NCBI GenBank assembly: GCA_020633555.1
Contig: JACKDL010000004.1
Coordinates: 124,001-188,000, forward strand
Length of the DNA: 64,000 nt
DNA from: Myxococcales bacterium
GTDB taxonomy: Bacteria > Myxococcota_A > Bradymonadia > UBA7976 > UBA1532
Reading direction: 5' to 3'
Of this stretch, positions 10,489 through 19,660 are shown one piece after another. The position numbers and the translations under genes are program-made. The first letter of the stretch is position 1, and the number at the start of each line of letters is the position of its first letter. The notes beneath the pieces are model-generated. The model was not told where the DNA came from, ran no database searches, and was given only the letters and a program-made list of their open reading frames with translations.

Positions 10489-10518
10489 TGACGGCAAAGA
10501 CTGTGACGGCAAAGACTG
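10489..10518. repeat. Perfect 15-bp tandem duplication
   Basis: The unit TGACGGCAAAGACTG occurs twice without a gap in the 113-base space between the htrA stop (10546) and the OmpA start (10432). It lies 57-86 bases upstream of that start, where promoter or activator sites would be expected. On the minus strand each copy carries TTTGCCGTCA. Confidence 0.9.
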
Positions 10519-10545
10519 CGGCAACGCGCGCCGCTCGCGGCCCGC

Positions 10546-11844
10546 TCAGGGGCGCTTGAAGGCGACGAACATGGTCTGGTCTCCGCGGCGCACCAGCAGA
10601 CGCACCAGGCCGCCGGGCGGCACGGCGTCCAGCTGCCGCGCCAGCTCGGCGGGCTCCCGCGCCGCGCGGCCGTTGCAGCGCGCGATCAGGTCGCCCGCCT
10701 GCAGGCCCTTCTCGGCGGCGGCGCTCCCCGCGGCCACGGCCCGCAGCCGCACCCCCTGGGGCCCGGGCGCCAGCGTCATCCCCAGGGCCGTCACGGCGGG
10801 CCCCTCGGCGGCGGCCGCCGCCTCCTCGCCCGGTCGGGGCAGGCGCCCCAGCCGGACCACCAGCGTCCGGTCCTCGCCGGCGCGGCGGACCGTCAGGGCC
10901 ACGTCGCGGCCGACCCCGGCGGTGCTCGCCTGCCAGCGCAGATCGTCGCTGGAGCCCACCGGGCGACCGTCGAAGACGGTGATCACGTCGCCCGGCTCCA
11001 GCCCGGCCCGCGCGCCCGGGCCCTCGGGCACCACCGCCTGCACCAGCGCCCCCTGCTTGCCGTCCGCCGGCCCCAGCACCACGCCGATCCACGAGCGCTC
11101 CACGGCGCCCTGGGCCGCCAGCGGCGCGGCGATGGCCTTCACCATGTTGATGGGGATGGCGAAGCCGATGCCCTGCGCGCGCGCGTTGATGGCGGTGTTG
11201 ATGCCCACCACCTGGCCCCGCAGGTTGAACAGCGGCCCCCCGGAGTTGCCCGGGTTGATGCTGGCGTCCGTCTGGATGAAGTTGGCGTACTCCAGATCCC
11301 CCCCGGGGTTGACCTGCTTGCGCCCCAGCGCGCTCACGATGCCCGCGGTGACTGTGTGGCTCAGGCCCATGGGGTTGCCGATGGCCACCACCCACTCGCC
11401 GATGGCCAGGGCGTCGCTGTCGCCGAAGGGGGCCGCGGGCAGCCGCTCGCCCGCGGGCGGCTCGATCTTCAGCAGCGCGATGTCGGTGGGCGGATCGGTG
11501 CCCAGCACCTGCGCCGGAAACTGTCGGCCGTCCAGGAGCTGCACCTGAATGCGCTGCGCCCCCGCCACCACGTGGTGGTTGCTGATGACGTACCCGTCGG
11601 CGCGGATGATCACGCCCGAGCCGGCGCCCACCCGCGGGCCGAACAGGCGGCTCATGGGCCCCTGGGCGCCGCCCTCCACCTGCAAGCTCACCACGGCGGG
11701 GGCGGCCAGCTTCGCCAGCTTGCCGAAGGCGCCGAAGGTCACCGGGCTGTCGGGGCCCAGGCCCGTCTCCAGGGCCGCCTCGGACCAGAGCTGGGCCGGG
11801 GGGGCGCCCAGCAGCGCCACCAGCAGGAGGGCAGCCGGCGCCAC
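10546..11844 (-). CDS. htrA: HtrA/DegP-type periplasmic serine protease with two PDZ domains
   Basis: This 432-residue protein starts at GTG 11844, one base after the upstream stop. A signal sequence is followed by a trypsin-like domain with the full triad: His91 in VISNHHVV, Asp121 in PTDIALLKI and Ser201 in NPGNSGGPLF. Two PDZ domains follow: about 240-330 (GLEPGDVITVFDGRPV) and about 345-430 (GLQAGDLIARCNGR). This is the normal DegP/DegQ plan, for degrading or refolding damaged envelope proteins. The LA loop between strands is short, as in DegQ and DegS. It is the last gene of a run beginning with OmpA-TSP3 protein B, which suggests quality control of outer-membrane proteins. Confidence 0.93.
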   Translation of the reverse strand: MAPAALLLVALLGAPPAQLWSEAALETGLGPDSPVTFGAFGKLAKLAAPAVVSLQVEGGAQGPMSRLFGPRVGAGSGVIIRADGYVISNHHVVAGAQRIQVQLLDGRQFPAQVLGTDPPTDIALLKIEPPAGERLPAAPFGDSDALAIGEWVVAIGNPMGLSHTVTAGIVSALGRKQVNPGGDLEYANFIQTDASINPGNSGGPLFNLRGQVVGINTAINARAQGIGFAIPINMVKAIAAPLAAQGAVERSWIGVVLGPADGKQGALVQAVVPEGPGARAGLEPGDVITVFDGRPVGSSDDLRWQASTAGVGRDVALTVRRAGEDRTLVVRLGRLPRPGEEAAAAAEGPAVTALGMTLAPGPQGVRLRAVAAGSAAAEKGLQAGDLIARCNGRAAREPAELARQLDAVPPGGLVRLLVRRGDQTMFVAFKRP

Positions 11845-11845
11845 G

Positions 11846-12319
11846 TCAGTCCGCCGCCGGCTCGGGCACGAAGGGGCGCACGGGCGGCGCCTCGGCGGGC
11901 GCGGCGGCGCGCGCCGGCTCCGGCGCGGCGGGTGGGGGCGCGGCGTCGGCCACGGGGCGCTCGGCGTTTGCCAGGGTGTCGGCGATGGCGGCCTTGGCGG
12001 CCGGGTTCAGTGGGGTGATCGAGCCGTCGTCGGCCCGGTGGAATCGTGCGGGCTCAGCGTCGCCGAGCCGCAGCGCCACGGTCACCCCCCGCGCGAAGAG
12101 CCCGTCGCGGGCGGCAGACCAAGTGGCCCGCTCCTGTTGGCCGGTCTGGTTCAGCCAGGTGCTCAGGCGGGCCCGGGTGCTGCCGCCGAAGCGGTGGGTG
12201 CGCACCCGCAGGATGGCCTCGGCCTCGTCCACCCCGTCGCGGTGCTTCAGCTCGCCGGCCACGGCCAGCCCGCCAGCCAGGGCCAGCACGCCCACGGCCA
12301 GCCGCTGGGCCCCGGTCAC
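11846..12319 (-). CDS. Hypothetical protein with N-terminal signal anchor
   Basis: This 157-residue protein starts at a GTG overlapping the stop of the previous gene (GTGA). It has one N-terminal hydrophobic segment (AVGVLALAGGLAVAGE), so it is a membrane-anchored or exported protein. A charged body of about 85 residues follows, with THRFGGSTRARLSTWLNQTG and ALRLGDAEPARFHRADDG. The last 40 residues are Ala/Pro-rich. I do not recognise a family. Being the second of two small membrane proteins between an OmpA protein and HtrA, it may belong to an envelope complex; that is inference from position. Confidence 0.68.
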   Translation of the reverse strand: MTGAQRLAVGVLALAGGLAVAGELKHRDGVDEAEAILRVRTHRFGGSTRARLSTWLNQTGQQERATWSAARDGLFARGVTVALRLGDAEPARFHRADDGSITPLNPAAKAAIADTLANAERPVADAAPPPAAPEPARAAAPAEAPPVRPFVPEPAAD

Positions 12320-12711
12320 TTCTTGCGTGCCTTCTCGATCAGGTCGTCCAGATCGGCCTGCTCCTTGTCGCTCACCCGCTCCATGGGGCGGGCGCCCCGG
12401 GCCGGGGTCAGCTTCACCCCGGTCGGCTTCGCCGGGGCGCTCGCGGCCCGCGCGGGCGGCGTGGCCTCGGCGGGCGCGCTGGCGGCCTCCTCCTCCCCCC
12501 CGAACAGGTTCAGGAAGTGGTTGAACGCCGTGGCGCCGCCGATGGGCATCAGCAGCAGGACCGCCAGCACGGCGATCAGGCCCATGCCGATGAGCATGGA
12601 TTTGATGGCCTTGGCGTCCTGCCCGGGCTTCGGGCCGCCGCCCCCACCCCCGCTGGACTTCTTGGGCGCCGACTGACGGCGCGGCCGCTGCCGCTGCTTG
12701 CTGCGGGCCAT
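12316..12711 (-). CDS. Single-pass membrane protein with Lys/Gly-rich N-terminus
   Basis: ATG 12711 is preceded by AAGGAG at good spacing, which decides this start over longer alternatives. The product has 131 residues. It has a basic, disordered head (MARSKQRQRPRRQ, then a Gly run), a membrane helix at about residues 47-68 (SMLIGMGLIAVLAVLLLMP), and an Ala/Pro tail ending in a charged helix (DKEQADLDDLIEKARKK). The basic head predicts a cytoplasmic N-terminus and a periplasmic tail. No family is recognised. It starts 4 bases after the OmpA-TSP3 protein B gene. Confidence 0.72.
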   Translation of the reverse strand: MARSKQRQRPRRQSAPKKSSGGGGGGPKPGQDAKAIKSMLIGMGLIAVLAVLLLMPIGGATAFNHFLNLFGGEEEAASAPAEATPPARAASAPAKPTGVKLTPARGARPMERVSDKEQADLDDLIEKARKK

Positions 12712-12715
12712 TCGC

Positions 12716-14557
12716 CTACTCCTTGTCCTCCTGGAGGATGACAAACTCCACGCGCCGGTTCTCGCTCCAGGCCTCGGCGTTGTCCGCCGGGTTCACCGGC
12801 TGCGTCTCACCGTAGCCCTTGCTCTCCAGCCGCTTCGCCGCGATGTCGCCCTTCTCGATCAGGAAGCGGCGCACCGAGGCCGCGCGGCGGTTCGACAGGT
12901 CGAGGTTGTAGTCGTCGCGCCCGCGGCTGTCCGTGTGGCCCTGGATCTCCACCAGCTTGATCTGCGGGTTCTGCCGCAGGGTCTCGGCCACCTGGTAGAG
13001 GATGCCGTAGCTCTCCACCTTGATGATGTCGCTGTTGGTCTCGAAGTAGACCTTGTCCAGGATGCGGATCTTCCCGCCCGAGATGACCACCTTGCGCTGC
13101 TCGGGGCAGCCGTCGTCATCCTCGATGCCGTCGAAGTTCTCGGGCACGTTCGGGCACTTGTCCTCGCGATCGGGGATGCCGTCGCCGTCGTTGTCGGGCT
13201 CGGGGCAGCCGTCGGTGTCCTGGTAGCCGTCGTAGTCCTCGGCCTCGTTCGGGCACTGGTCCTCGGTGTCCGGGATGCCGTCGTTGTCATTGTCGGGATC
13301 CGGGCAGCCGTCGTGATCCTCGAAGCCGTCCTTGTCCTCGGGCTGATCGGGGCAGCGGTCCTGCGCGTCCAGCACGCCGTCGCCGTCACGGTCGCTCTTG
13401 CCGTCGGGGCAGCCGTCCTCGTCCTCGAACCCGTTGATGTCCTCGGGCAGGTTGGGGCACTGGTCGAGCAGATCCTCGATGCCGTCGTTGTCGTTGTCGG
13501 GATCGGGGCAGCCGTCCTCGTCCTCCCAGTCGTCCTTGTCTTCGGGCTCGTTGGGGCAGCGGTCGATGTCGTCGGGCAACCCGTCGCGGTCCGAGTCGCG
13601 CACCGTGGGCTCGAAGACGATGCCGGCGAAGGGCCGCACCATGGGATCGCCCTGGCCCCCCAGCCAGCCGCGGGTCACGCCCAGCGTCAGGAACGAGTTG
13701 CCCGCCAGGAAGTAGCGGAAGCCCAGCAGCGTCTCCAGGGGGTTGGCGCGCTCGGGGGCGCTCTCCAGGCTCGCCTGGCCGTACACCTCGACGATGAGCT
13801 CGAACGCGTCGTCGATGAGCTCGTAGCCGGCGCCCACCGAGAAGTCCACGCTCTGCCCGAAGACGAAGGGGTCGTCCCGGGGCACCGTGCGCACGGCCAT
13901 GGTGTCGGGATCGGTGATCGTCACCGCCTGGTTGATGCTGCGGGTGTCGCGCAGGGTGGCGCCGGCGTTCACGGCGACCCCGAAGCGGTCGCCGATGGCC
14001 CAGTCCAGCACCAGCCGGGGGCGCAGGATGGGCGCCTGCCCGTGGCTGATGAAGGCGTCCGACTCGCCGGTCTGGAGCTGCACGATGGGCACCAGGGCGA
14101 TGCCCACCGGGTACTCGTCCCGATCCAGGATGCGGATCTTCATCGAGAGCTGGATGTCGCCGAAGCCCTCGCCCGACAGGGTGTTGGTGTCGCCGGGGCC
14201 GTCGGTGTCGCCGCGCACCAGGGCGATGGGCACGTTCGCGCCGATCTCGACCCAGTGGAAGAAGCCCAGGGCCAGCACCAGGTTCGCGGCGCCGTAGCCC
14301 TCGACCAGCGCATACGTCTTGCCGCCGATGTCCTGGGTCAGGGGCTCGAAGGCGTAGTTCAGGAACAGGCCGATGGTGGGCTCCATGGTGCCCAGCACCT
14401 TCGAGCGCTCCACCGTGATGAAGCTGCGCGAGTCCATGGCAGGGCGGAAGTTCTGGATGTCCGCGTCGAAGGGCTTCTGGGCCAGGCCGGCGGCCGGCAG
14501 CGCCAGGAGCGCGGCCAGCAGGCTCAGGGCGGGCGCGCGCCGAAGACGGATCCCCAT
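12716..14557 (-). CDS. OmpA-family outer membrane protein B with thrombospondin type-3 repeats
   Basis: ATG 14557 has GGAG seven bases upstream and gives 613 residues; a TTG 12 bases further up is the alternative. A signal peptide ends near ALPAAGLAQ. Residues about 30-320 are barrel-like, and residues about 320-488 carry TSP3 calcium repeats (DRDGLPDDIDRCP, EDEDGCPDPDNDNDG and similar, about five pairs). The OmpA domain includes IQGHTDSRG and SENRRVEFVIL. It is a diverged paralogue of the 8633-10432 gene with the same domain order and length. It heads a run with two small membrane proteins and htrA. Confidence 0.92.
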   Translation of the reverse strand: MGIRLRRAPALSLLAALLALPAAGLAQKPFDADIQNFRPAMDSRSFITVERSKVLGTMEPTIGLFLNYAFEPLTQDIGGKTYALVEGYGAANLVLALGFFHWVEIGANVPIALVRGDTDGPGDTNTLSGEGFGDIQLSMKIRILDRDEYPVGIALVPIVQLQTGESDAFISHGQAPILRPRLVLDWAIGDRFGVAVNAGATLRDTRSINQAVTITDPDTMAVRTVPRDDPFVFGQSVDFSVGAGYELIDDAFELIVEVYGQASLESAPERANPLETLLGFRYFLAGNSFLTLGVTRGWLGGQGDPMVRPFAGIVFEPTVRDSDRDGLPDDIDRCPNEPEDKDDWEDEDGCPDPDNDNDGIEDLLDQCPNLPEDINGFEDEDGCPDGKSDRDGDGVLDAQDRCPDQPEDKDGFEDHDGCPDPDNDNDGIPDTEDQCPNEAEDYDGYQDTDGCPEPDNDGDGIPDREDKCPNVPENFDGIEDDDGCPEQRKVVISGGKIRILDKVYFETNSDIIKVESYGILYQVAETLRQNPQIKLVEIQGHTDSRGRDDYNLDLSNRRAASVRRFLIEKGDIAAKRLESKGYGETQPVNPADNAEAWSENRRVEFVILQEDKE

Positions 14558-14657
14558 GGGCGACTCCAAGCTGTTCGATATGGGCCCGAGGGCCGGCGGG
14601 CGATCTTAGCGATGGTGGGCGGTGGGCGCCAGAACCGCGGCGGGCTCTGGCGGGCGC

Positions 14658-16397
14658 TCACGGCCCGAGTTCCTGCTCCAGACGCCGCACGCGATCGGCC
14701 GCGCGGGCGCGCCCGGCCGGGTTGCGCTCCTTGGCCTTCCACATCTTGCAGTGGTGCAGCGCGCGGGGCAGGCGCCCGATGCGGTACTCGACCGCGCACA
14801 GCAGCCGATGCGGGGCGGGATCGTTGGGATCGGCCTTCAGGGCCCGCTCGAGCACCCGCACCGCCTCGGGCCGGCTGCCCAGGGCGATGAGGCGCTGGGC
14901 CTCCTTCACCAGCTCGTCGGCGCTCGAGCCGCTGGGCGGCGGGGCGGGCGGCGTGGCGGGCCGCGGCGCGCGGGGGCTGCGCCGCACCGGCGGGGCTGCG
15001 GCGGCCATGGGCGCGGGCGGCGGCTCGGCGGCCTGCGCTTCGTGGGCGGCGATGGCGTCCGTGAGCGCCTGGGCCTGCGGTGCGGCGAAGGGCTGGTCCT
15101 TCAGGCGGTCCAGCACCTGCCGCGCGGCGGCCACGTCGCCCTTGCGGGCCAGCAGCCGCTTGCCGCGCTCCAGCTCCTCGTCGGCGTAGCCCTGCTCGAC
15201 GGTGGGCCGCAGCCGCTCGAGCTCCTCGCTGTACACGCTGAGCTTGGGGAAGTCGGCCAGCTTGAACAGGGCGTCGCCGTACTGCTTGTCGGCCACGTCC
15301 GCCTGGATCTCCTTGAAGACCCGCTCGTTGGCGAGCTCGGCGTCGGACTGCTGCTTGAGCTTGCGGGCCTCTTCGTGCCCGGGCTGCTCGTCGATGACCC
15401 GCTGGAAGACCGCCCCGGCGGTCTTCCACGCCCGGCGCTCCAGGTGGCCGCGGCCCTCGTCGAGCAACGGGGCGAGGGCGGTGTCCACCGGGGCGTCGGC
15501 GACGCTGGTGGGGGCGCTGGCCGGCTCACTCTCGGGCGCTCGCGCCGCCAGGGTGGCCCCCTGGGCGTCGGCCTGGGCCCCCGCCTCGGGCCCGGGCTGG
15601 ACCATGAAGTAGGCCACGGCCGCGGCGGCGAGCAGCAGCACCAGGAAGAACAGCAGCCGCCCCATGGGCAGCCCGGCCTCGATCTCCACGTCGTCGATGT
15701 CGGCGGGGGTGAAGACGTAGTCGTCGCCGGGGGCGACGAAGCGCAGCTTCACGTGGCCGAGCTCGATGATGTCGCCGTTCACCAGGGCCGAGGTGCCGAA
15801 GGCCTCGCCGTTGACCTTCACCCCGTTCGAGGAGGCCAGGTCGATGATGGTGAAGGTGCCGTCGCGGACGATGACCTTGGCGTGGTTGCGCGAGATGGAG
15901 CGGTGGTTGATCACCACGTCGTTCTCGTCGGTGCGCCCGAGGATCACCTCGCGGCGGTCGAGGGGGAAGTCCTCGCCGGCCAGGTTGCTCGACACCACCA
16001 CCAGGCGGCCCTGCTCGGGCTCGGCCAGGGTCTCGGCCTCCAGGGTGTGCAGCTCGGTGGGCGCCGAGGCGACGGCGTCCTCCACCACGTCCACCGGCTG
16101 ATCGGCCTTCACCGCCAGCGAGTAGTCACCGATCTGCAGCAGATCGCCGGGGCGCACGGTGGCCCGGTCGCTGATCTTGGTGCCGTTGAGGCGGACCCCG
16201 TTGTAGCTGTCGAGATCCTCCACCAGGACGGTGGGGCTGTTGGCGTCCGCGCGCAGCAAACGCGCGTGCCGCCGCGAGACGTTCCGCTCGGTCAAGCGGA
16301 TGGTGTTGCCCTCTTTGCGGCCGATCGTGATCTCGTCACGGATCAGCGGGACGACGGTGGTCTTTCCTTCGTCGTCCTCGATGACGAGGCGCAGCAT
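14658..16397 (-). CDS. Membrane protein with two FHA domains and a TPR tail
   Basis: ATG 16397 follows GGGGAG and gives 579 residues. The first FHA domain (about 20-95) shows EITIGRKEGNTIRL, NVSRRHARL and DLDSYNGVRLNG. The second (about 145-220) shows EVILGRTDENDVVI, SISRNHAKV and DLASSNGVKVNG. Both keep the GR, S..H and NG residues needed to bind phosphothreonine. A membrane helix lies at about 245-267, followed by a low-complexity stretch and TPR-like helices near the C-terminus (SRPEAVRVLERALKADPND). The FHA part should face the cytoplasm and the helical part the periplasm, so it may couple Ser/Thr kinase signals to an envelope complex. The partner kinase is not in this window. Confidence 0.88.
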   Translation of the reverse strand: MLRLVIEDDEGKTTVVPLIRDEITIGRKEGNTIRLTERNVSRRHARLLRADANSPTVLVEDLDSYNGVRLNGTKISDRATVRPGDLLQIGDYSLAVKADQPVDVVEDAVASAPTELHTLEAETLAEPEQGRLVVVSSNLAGEDFPLDRREVILGRTDENDVVINHRSISRNHAKVIVRDGTFTIIDLASSNGVKVNGEAFGTSALVNGDIIELGHVKLRFVAPGDDYVFTPADIDDVEIEAGLPMGRLLFFLVLLLAAAAVAYFMVQPGPEAGAQADAQGATLAARAPESEPASAPTSVADAPVDTALAPLLDEGRGHLERRAWKTAGAVFQRVIDEQPGHEEARKLKQQSDAELANERVFKEIQADVADKQYGDALFKLADFPKLSVYSEELERLRPTVEQGYADEELERGKRLLARKGDVAAARQVLDRLKDQPFAAPQAQALTDAIAAHEAQAAEPPPAPMAAAAPPVRRSPRAPRPATPPAPPPSGSSADELVKEAQRLIALGSRPEAVRVLERALKADPNDPAPHRLLCAVEYRIGRLPRALHHCKMWKAKERNPAGRARAADRVRRLEQELGP

Positions 16398-16527
16398 CGA
16401 CTCCCCTCAGCGGGCGAACGTCCAAGCGTCGCTGGGGGCGGGAAGCACCCGGTCCCCCAACCGACGACTGAGTATCACACTCCCCACGCCCCGGCAAAAG
16501 CCGGACCGCTTCGGCGCGAAGGCCCTG

Positions 16528-17649
16528 TCAAAGCGCGATCTCCGACAGCCGGAGCAGGGCGATCCCGCGGTCGTTCAGCCCCCCCAGCCAGCGGCGCAGG
16601 GCCACGAGCACCTCGGGGGTGGCGTCGGCGAGCACCACGGCCCGCCCCTCGAGCACCAGCGCGGCCTCCACGGCCTTCAGCCGGGTGGCCAGATCGTCGC
16701 CGGGCTTGCCCAGCCGATGGGTGACGGCCCCCAGGCGCACGCCCAGGGCCTTGGCGGCGGGCGCGGCCAGCGAGGCGGCGCCCTGATCCCCATCCAGCCA
16801 GGCGCGCCCGCGGGCGCGGAGCACCTCGAGCAGCGCCACCATGTGGCGCCGTGAGGCGCTCACCCGATCACCGCCCAGCGGGGCGACCCCCACGGCGCTG
16901 GGCAGGGCGTCGAAGAGCTGCGTCACCCGCGCCGCGGCCGCCTCGGGGTCGGCCGCCAGGGTCACAGCGCCCGGCGCCGGCGCGCTGGCCTCGTCGGCGC
17001 CCATGGGCAGGTGCACCAGCACCTCGCGGCCCTGCGCGTCCAGGCGCTGGACGGCGACCCCGGCGCCCGGGCTGTCGGGCAGGACGGCGTAGACCACGTG
17101 GGCGGGCAGGGCGAGCAGGGCGTCCAGCAGCGCCGGCTCGCGGCCCACCTGGCCCACCACCACCGTCAGGCGCGGCCCGGGGGGCATGGCGCGCAGGGCC
17201 AGGGCGGGCCGGTCACCCTCCACCAGCGCCCGGTACACGGGCCGCTGGGGGCGGTCGCCGCCGCGCACGCCCACCAGCCCCAGGCCGGCGCTGCGGGCGC
17301 GGGCCTCGATGGCCGTGAGGACCGGGCCGCAGCCACCCGCCGTGGGGCAGTCGAAGCTCACCAGATCCAAGGTGGCATCGGCCGGGCGGCCGGCGCCGCG
17401 CAAGGGGTACAGGCCGTGGCTGATGCGCCGGGCCGACACGTCGGCGGCCTCGAGGGTCTCGACCACCAACGCCCGGGCCGGCCCGGAGTCCACCGGGGTG
17501 GGCGGGGGCCGCGGTGCCACGGGCGGGGCGGACGGCGCCACGGCCACAGGGGCCTGGGGCCGCAGCCACACCCGGTCCACCGTGAGCGCGCCCGCCGCCC
17601 CCACCACGAGGGCCACCGTCGCCGTCAGCAAGCCTGCCAAGCGCCCCAT
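16528..17649 (-). CDS. Divergent polysaccharide deacetylase (YibQ-like)
   Basis: Start ATG 17649 is chosen because GGAGG lies upstream and the signal anchor begins at once (GLLTATVALVVGAAGAL); an ATG at 17688 is possible. The product has 373 residues. The C-terminal 230 residues match the divergent deacetylase family: LTVVVGQVG, ALPAHVVYAVLPDSPG, GREVLVHLPMGAD, then VGVAPLGGDR and RGRAWLDG. In this family the catalytic site differs from classical NodB proteins and the substrate is unsettled. An N-terminal module of about 100 residues is extra. It directly follows the EnvC-like gene, the usual pairing, which supports a role in the septal wall. Confidence 0.85.
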   Translation of the reverse strand: MGRLAGLLTATVALVVGAAGALTVDRVWLRPQAPVAVAPSAPPVAPRPPPTPVDSGPARALVVETLEAADVSARRISHGLYPLRGAGRPADATLDLVSFDCPTAGGCGPVLTAIEARARSAGLGLVGVRGGDRPQRPVYRALVEGDRPALALRAMPPGPRLTVVVGQVGREPALLDALLALPAHVVYAVLPDSPGAGVAVQRLDAQGREVLVHLPMGADEASAPAPGAVTLAADPEAAAARVTQLFDALPSAVGVAPLGGDRVSASRRHMVALLEVLRARGRAWLDGDQGAASLAAPAAKALGVRLGAVTHRLGKPGDDLATRLKAVEAALVLEGRAVVLADATPEVLVALRRWLGGLNDRGIALLRLSEIAL

Positions 17650-17696
17650 GGGCGTGCCGTCCTCCTCGGCCCCGATCCAGGGGGCCATCCTGGGCG

Positions 17697-18758
17697 TTAT
17701 CGGGCCGGCGGTCCAACTTCCAGCCCGCGGAGCCAGCGGGCCGGGTCCACGGCCTCGGCGCCACGGCGCAGCTCGAAGTACAGCGCCGGCCCGCCGAGCC
17801 GGCCGGTGTCGCCCACGTCCCCCACCACCGCGCCCTGGCCGATCCGGTGGCCCTTCTGCACGGCGATGCGGTCGAGGTGCGCGTACAGGCTGAACCACTG
17901 GTGGCCGTGGTCCAGCAGCACCAGGTGGCCGAAGCCGGCGTACCAGTCGGCGTACGCCACCGTGCCGTCGAAGACGGCGCGGGCGGGGGCGCCGCGGGGC
18001 GCGTCGAAGGTCACGCCCTTGTGGAAGATGTGCCCCAAGTCCTCATCGCTGGCCCGGCCGAACGGGTGCAGGACGCGCCCGGGCACCGGGGGGGGCAGGC
18101 GGCCGGCGTCCGCGGCCAGATCAGGGCCGGTGGCCTCGGCGCCCAGGCCCACCAGCGTCGCGTCCAGGCCTGCCTGGCGGGCGAGCTGATCGGCCTGCGC
18201 CGTGTGGGTGCGGCGGGCCGCCTGCAGGGCGCGCAGCACCTCGGCGCGGACCCCGCGCTTTCGCTCCAGTTTGGCCCGCTGGGCCGCCAGCCCGTCGGCC
18301 TGGCGGATCACCGTGGCCTCGGCGGTGCTCGCCTCGGCCTCGCGCGCGGCCAGCCGGGCCTGGGCCTGGGTGAGCGCCGCGGCCTCCGTCAGATCGGCCG
18401 CCAGGATGCGGCGCAGGGCCTCGCGCTGGCGCAGGTAGGCGGCGGGATCCTCGCTGCGGCTCACCACCGCCAGGGCGGCGCGCTCCCCCACGCGCCGGTG
18501 GAGGGCCAGCCGCCGCTGCACGCGCTGCCGGCGCTCGCCCAGCTCGAGCGTGAGCACCTGCACGGCGCGCCGGGCCGCGTCCGCGGCGGCCTGCGCCGCC
18601 TCCAGGTCGGCCGCCATCGCGCGGCGCTCGGCGGCCAGCCGGACGATCTCGCGGTCCAGGCCCTCCAGGCCGTCCAGGGCGCGGGCCTCCTGCTGGAGCA
18701 GAGCCTGCGCCTCGGCGGACGGGGTGGCCAGCAGCAGCAGGGCCAGCAGCGCGCTCAC
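17697..18758 (-). CDS. envC: EnvC-like murein hydrolase activator (degenerate M23/LytM domain)
   Basis: GTG 18758 overlaps the ftsX stop (GTGA) and gives 353 residues. A signal peptide ends at PSAEAQ. Residues about 20-215 are a long Ala/Arg/Glu coiled coil, and the LytM domain spans about 235-350. The active site looks lost: HKGVTFDAP keeps His but has Thr where the metal-binding Asp should be, and the terminal HLHFE motif is ALYFELR. The second motif, SLYAHLD, keeps one His. E. coli EnvC is also inactive and works by switching on amidases when FtsEX pulls on its coiled coil. The ftsE-ftsX-envC order here fits that model. Confidence 0.9.
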   Translation of the reverse strand: MSALLALLLLATPSAEAQALLQQEARALDGLEGLDREIVRLAAERRAMAADLEAAQAAADAARRAVQVLTLELGERRQRVQRRLALHRRVGERAALAVVSRSEDPAAYLRQREALRRILAADLTEAAALTQAQARLAAREAEASTAEATVIRQADGLAAQRAKLERKRGVRAEVLRALQAARRTHTAQADQLARQAGLDATLVGLGAEATGPDLAADAGRLPPPVPGRVLHPFGRASDEDLGHIFHKGVTFDAPRGAPARAVFDGTVAYADWYAGFGHLVLLDHGHQWFSLYAHLDRIAVQKGHRIGQGAVVGDVGDTGRLGGPALYFELRRGAEAVDPARWLRGLEVGPPAR

Positions 18759-19660
18759 CCGTCTGCGCCCCGCAGGTAGCGGCCGGTGGCCAGGTGGCTC
18801 GCCAAGACCCCTACGGCGGCCGCGCCGACCACCACCGCGAGGATCCAGCCGGCCGGGGGCCAGGGCAGGGGCACGCGCAGGGCCTCGAAGGCGAGGGAGG
18901 GGTCGGGGCCGGGCAGCAGGGTACGGTGGGTGGCCCACAGCGCCAGGGCCGCCAGCCCCGCGCCGCCCGCCCCCTGGAAGGCGGCCTCCAGGTGGTATGG
19001 CACCCGGATGAACCCGTGGCTGGCGCCCACGAGCTGCATGATGGCCAGCTCCTCGCGGCGGGCGTACAGGGCCAGGCGCACCGTGTTCGAGATGATGAAG
19101 ATCACCGCCAGGGCCACCAGGGCGGCGACCCCCAGGCCGGCCAGCTCCAGCCCCCGGCGCACGCCCTCCAGCCGCTCCAGCAGATCGGCGCCCCAGTCCA
19201 CGGCCTCGACGCCGGCCTGGGCCTGCAGGCGGCTCGCCAGGACCGACAGGGCCTCGGGCGTCCGCGCGGGCGGGGCCAGATCGATCTCCAGCGAAGGGGG
19301 CACCAGGTCGGGCGTGATGGCCGCTCGCAGCTCCGGATCGGCGCCCAGCGTACGGCGCAGCTCGGCCACCGCCTCGCCGGTGTCCACCAGCCGAACGCGG
19401 TCGACGCCCTCCCAGGTGGCCACGGTCAGCCGCAGCACCTCCAGGCGGTCGGCGGGCAGGCTGGGGCCCAGAAAGGCCACCACCCGCGCACCCGCCTGCC
19501 ACCGATCGGCCGCCCGATCCACCGCGTGCAGCGCCCCCAGCGCCGTCAGCAGCACCGCGGCGGCCAGCGCGATGGTGGCCAGCGCCACCGCCTGCAGCTT
19601 CGGGCTGCGGCGCACGCTCGCCGCCGCCCGGCGCAGCGCATAGGCGAGGGTGGGCGTCAT
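18755..19660 (-). CDS. ftsX: Cell division ABC transporter permease FtsX
   Basis: ATG 19660 overlaps the ftsE stop (ATGA), and the 301-residue length is normal. It has an N-terminal cytoplasmic tail, a first membrane helix (VALATIALAAAVLLTALGAL), and a periplasmic loop of about 120 residues with VVAFLGPSLPADRLE. Three C-terminal helices follow, starting at LVALAVIFIISNTVRLALYARREELAIMQLVGAS read in two overlapping parts. FtsX passes ATP-driven movement of FtsE to an outside activator of wall hydrolases. The activator here is the next gene. Confidence 0.93.
   Translation of the reverse strand: MTPTLAYALRRAAASVRRSPKLQAVALATIALAAAVLLTALGALHAVDRAADRWQAGARVVAFLGPSLPADRLEVLRLTVATWEGVDRVRLVDTGEAVAELRRTLGADPELRAAITPDLVPPSLEIDLAPPARTPEALSVLASRLQAQAGVEAVDWGADLLERLEGVRRGLELAGLGVAALVALAVIFIISNTVRLALYARREELAIMQLVGASHGFIRVPYHLEAAFQGAGGAGLAALALWATHRTLLPGPDPSLAFEALRVPLPWPPAGWILAVVVGAAAVGVLASHLATGRYLRGADG

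Noticed and set aside
16538..17649. Classical NodB-type deacetylase assignment
   Set aside because: The His/Asp metal triad motifs of NodB are absent; the LPDSPG and LVHLPMGAD blocks fit the divergent YibQ group.
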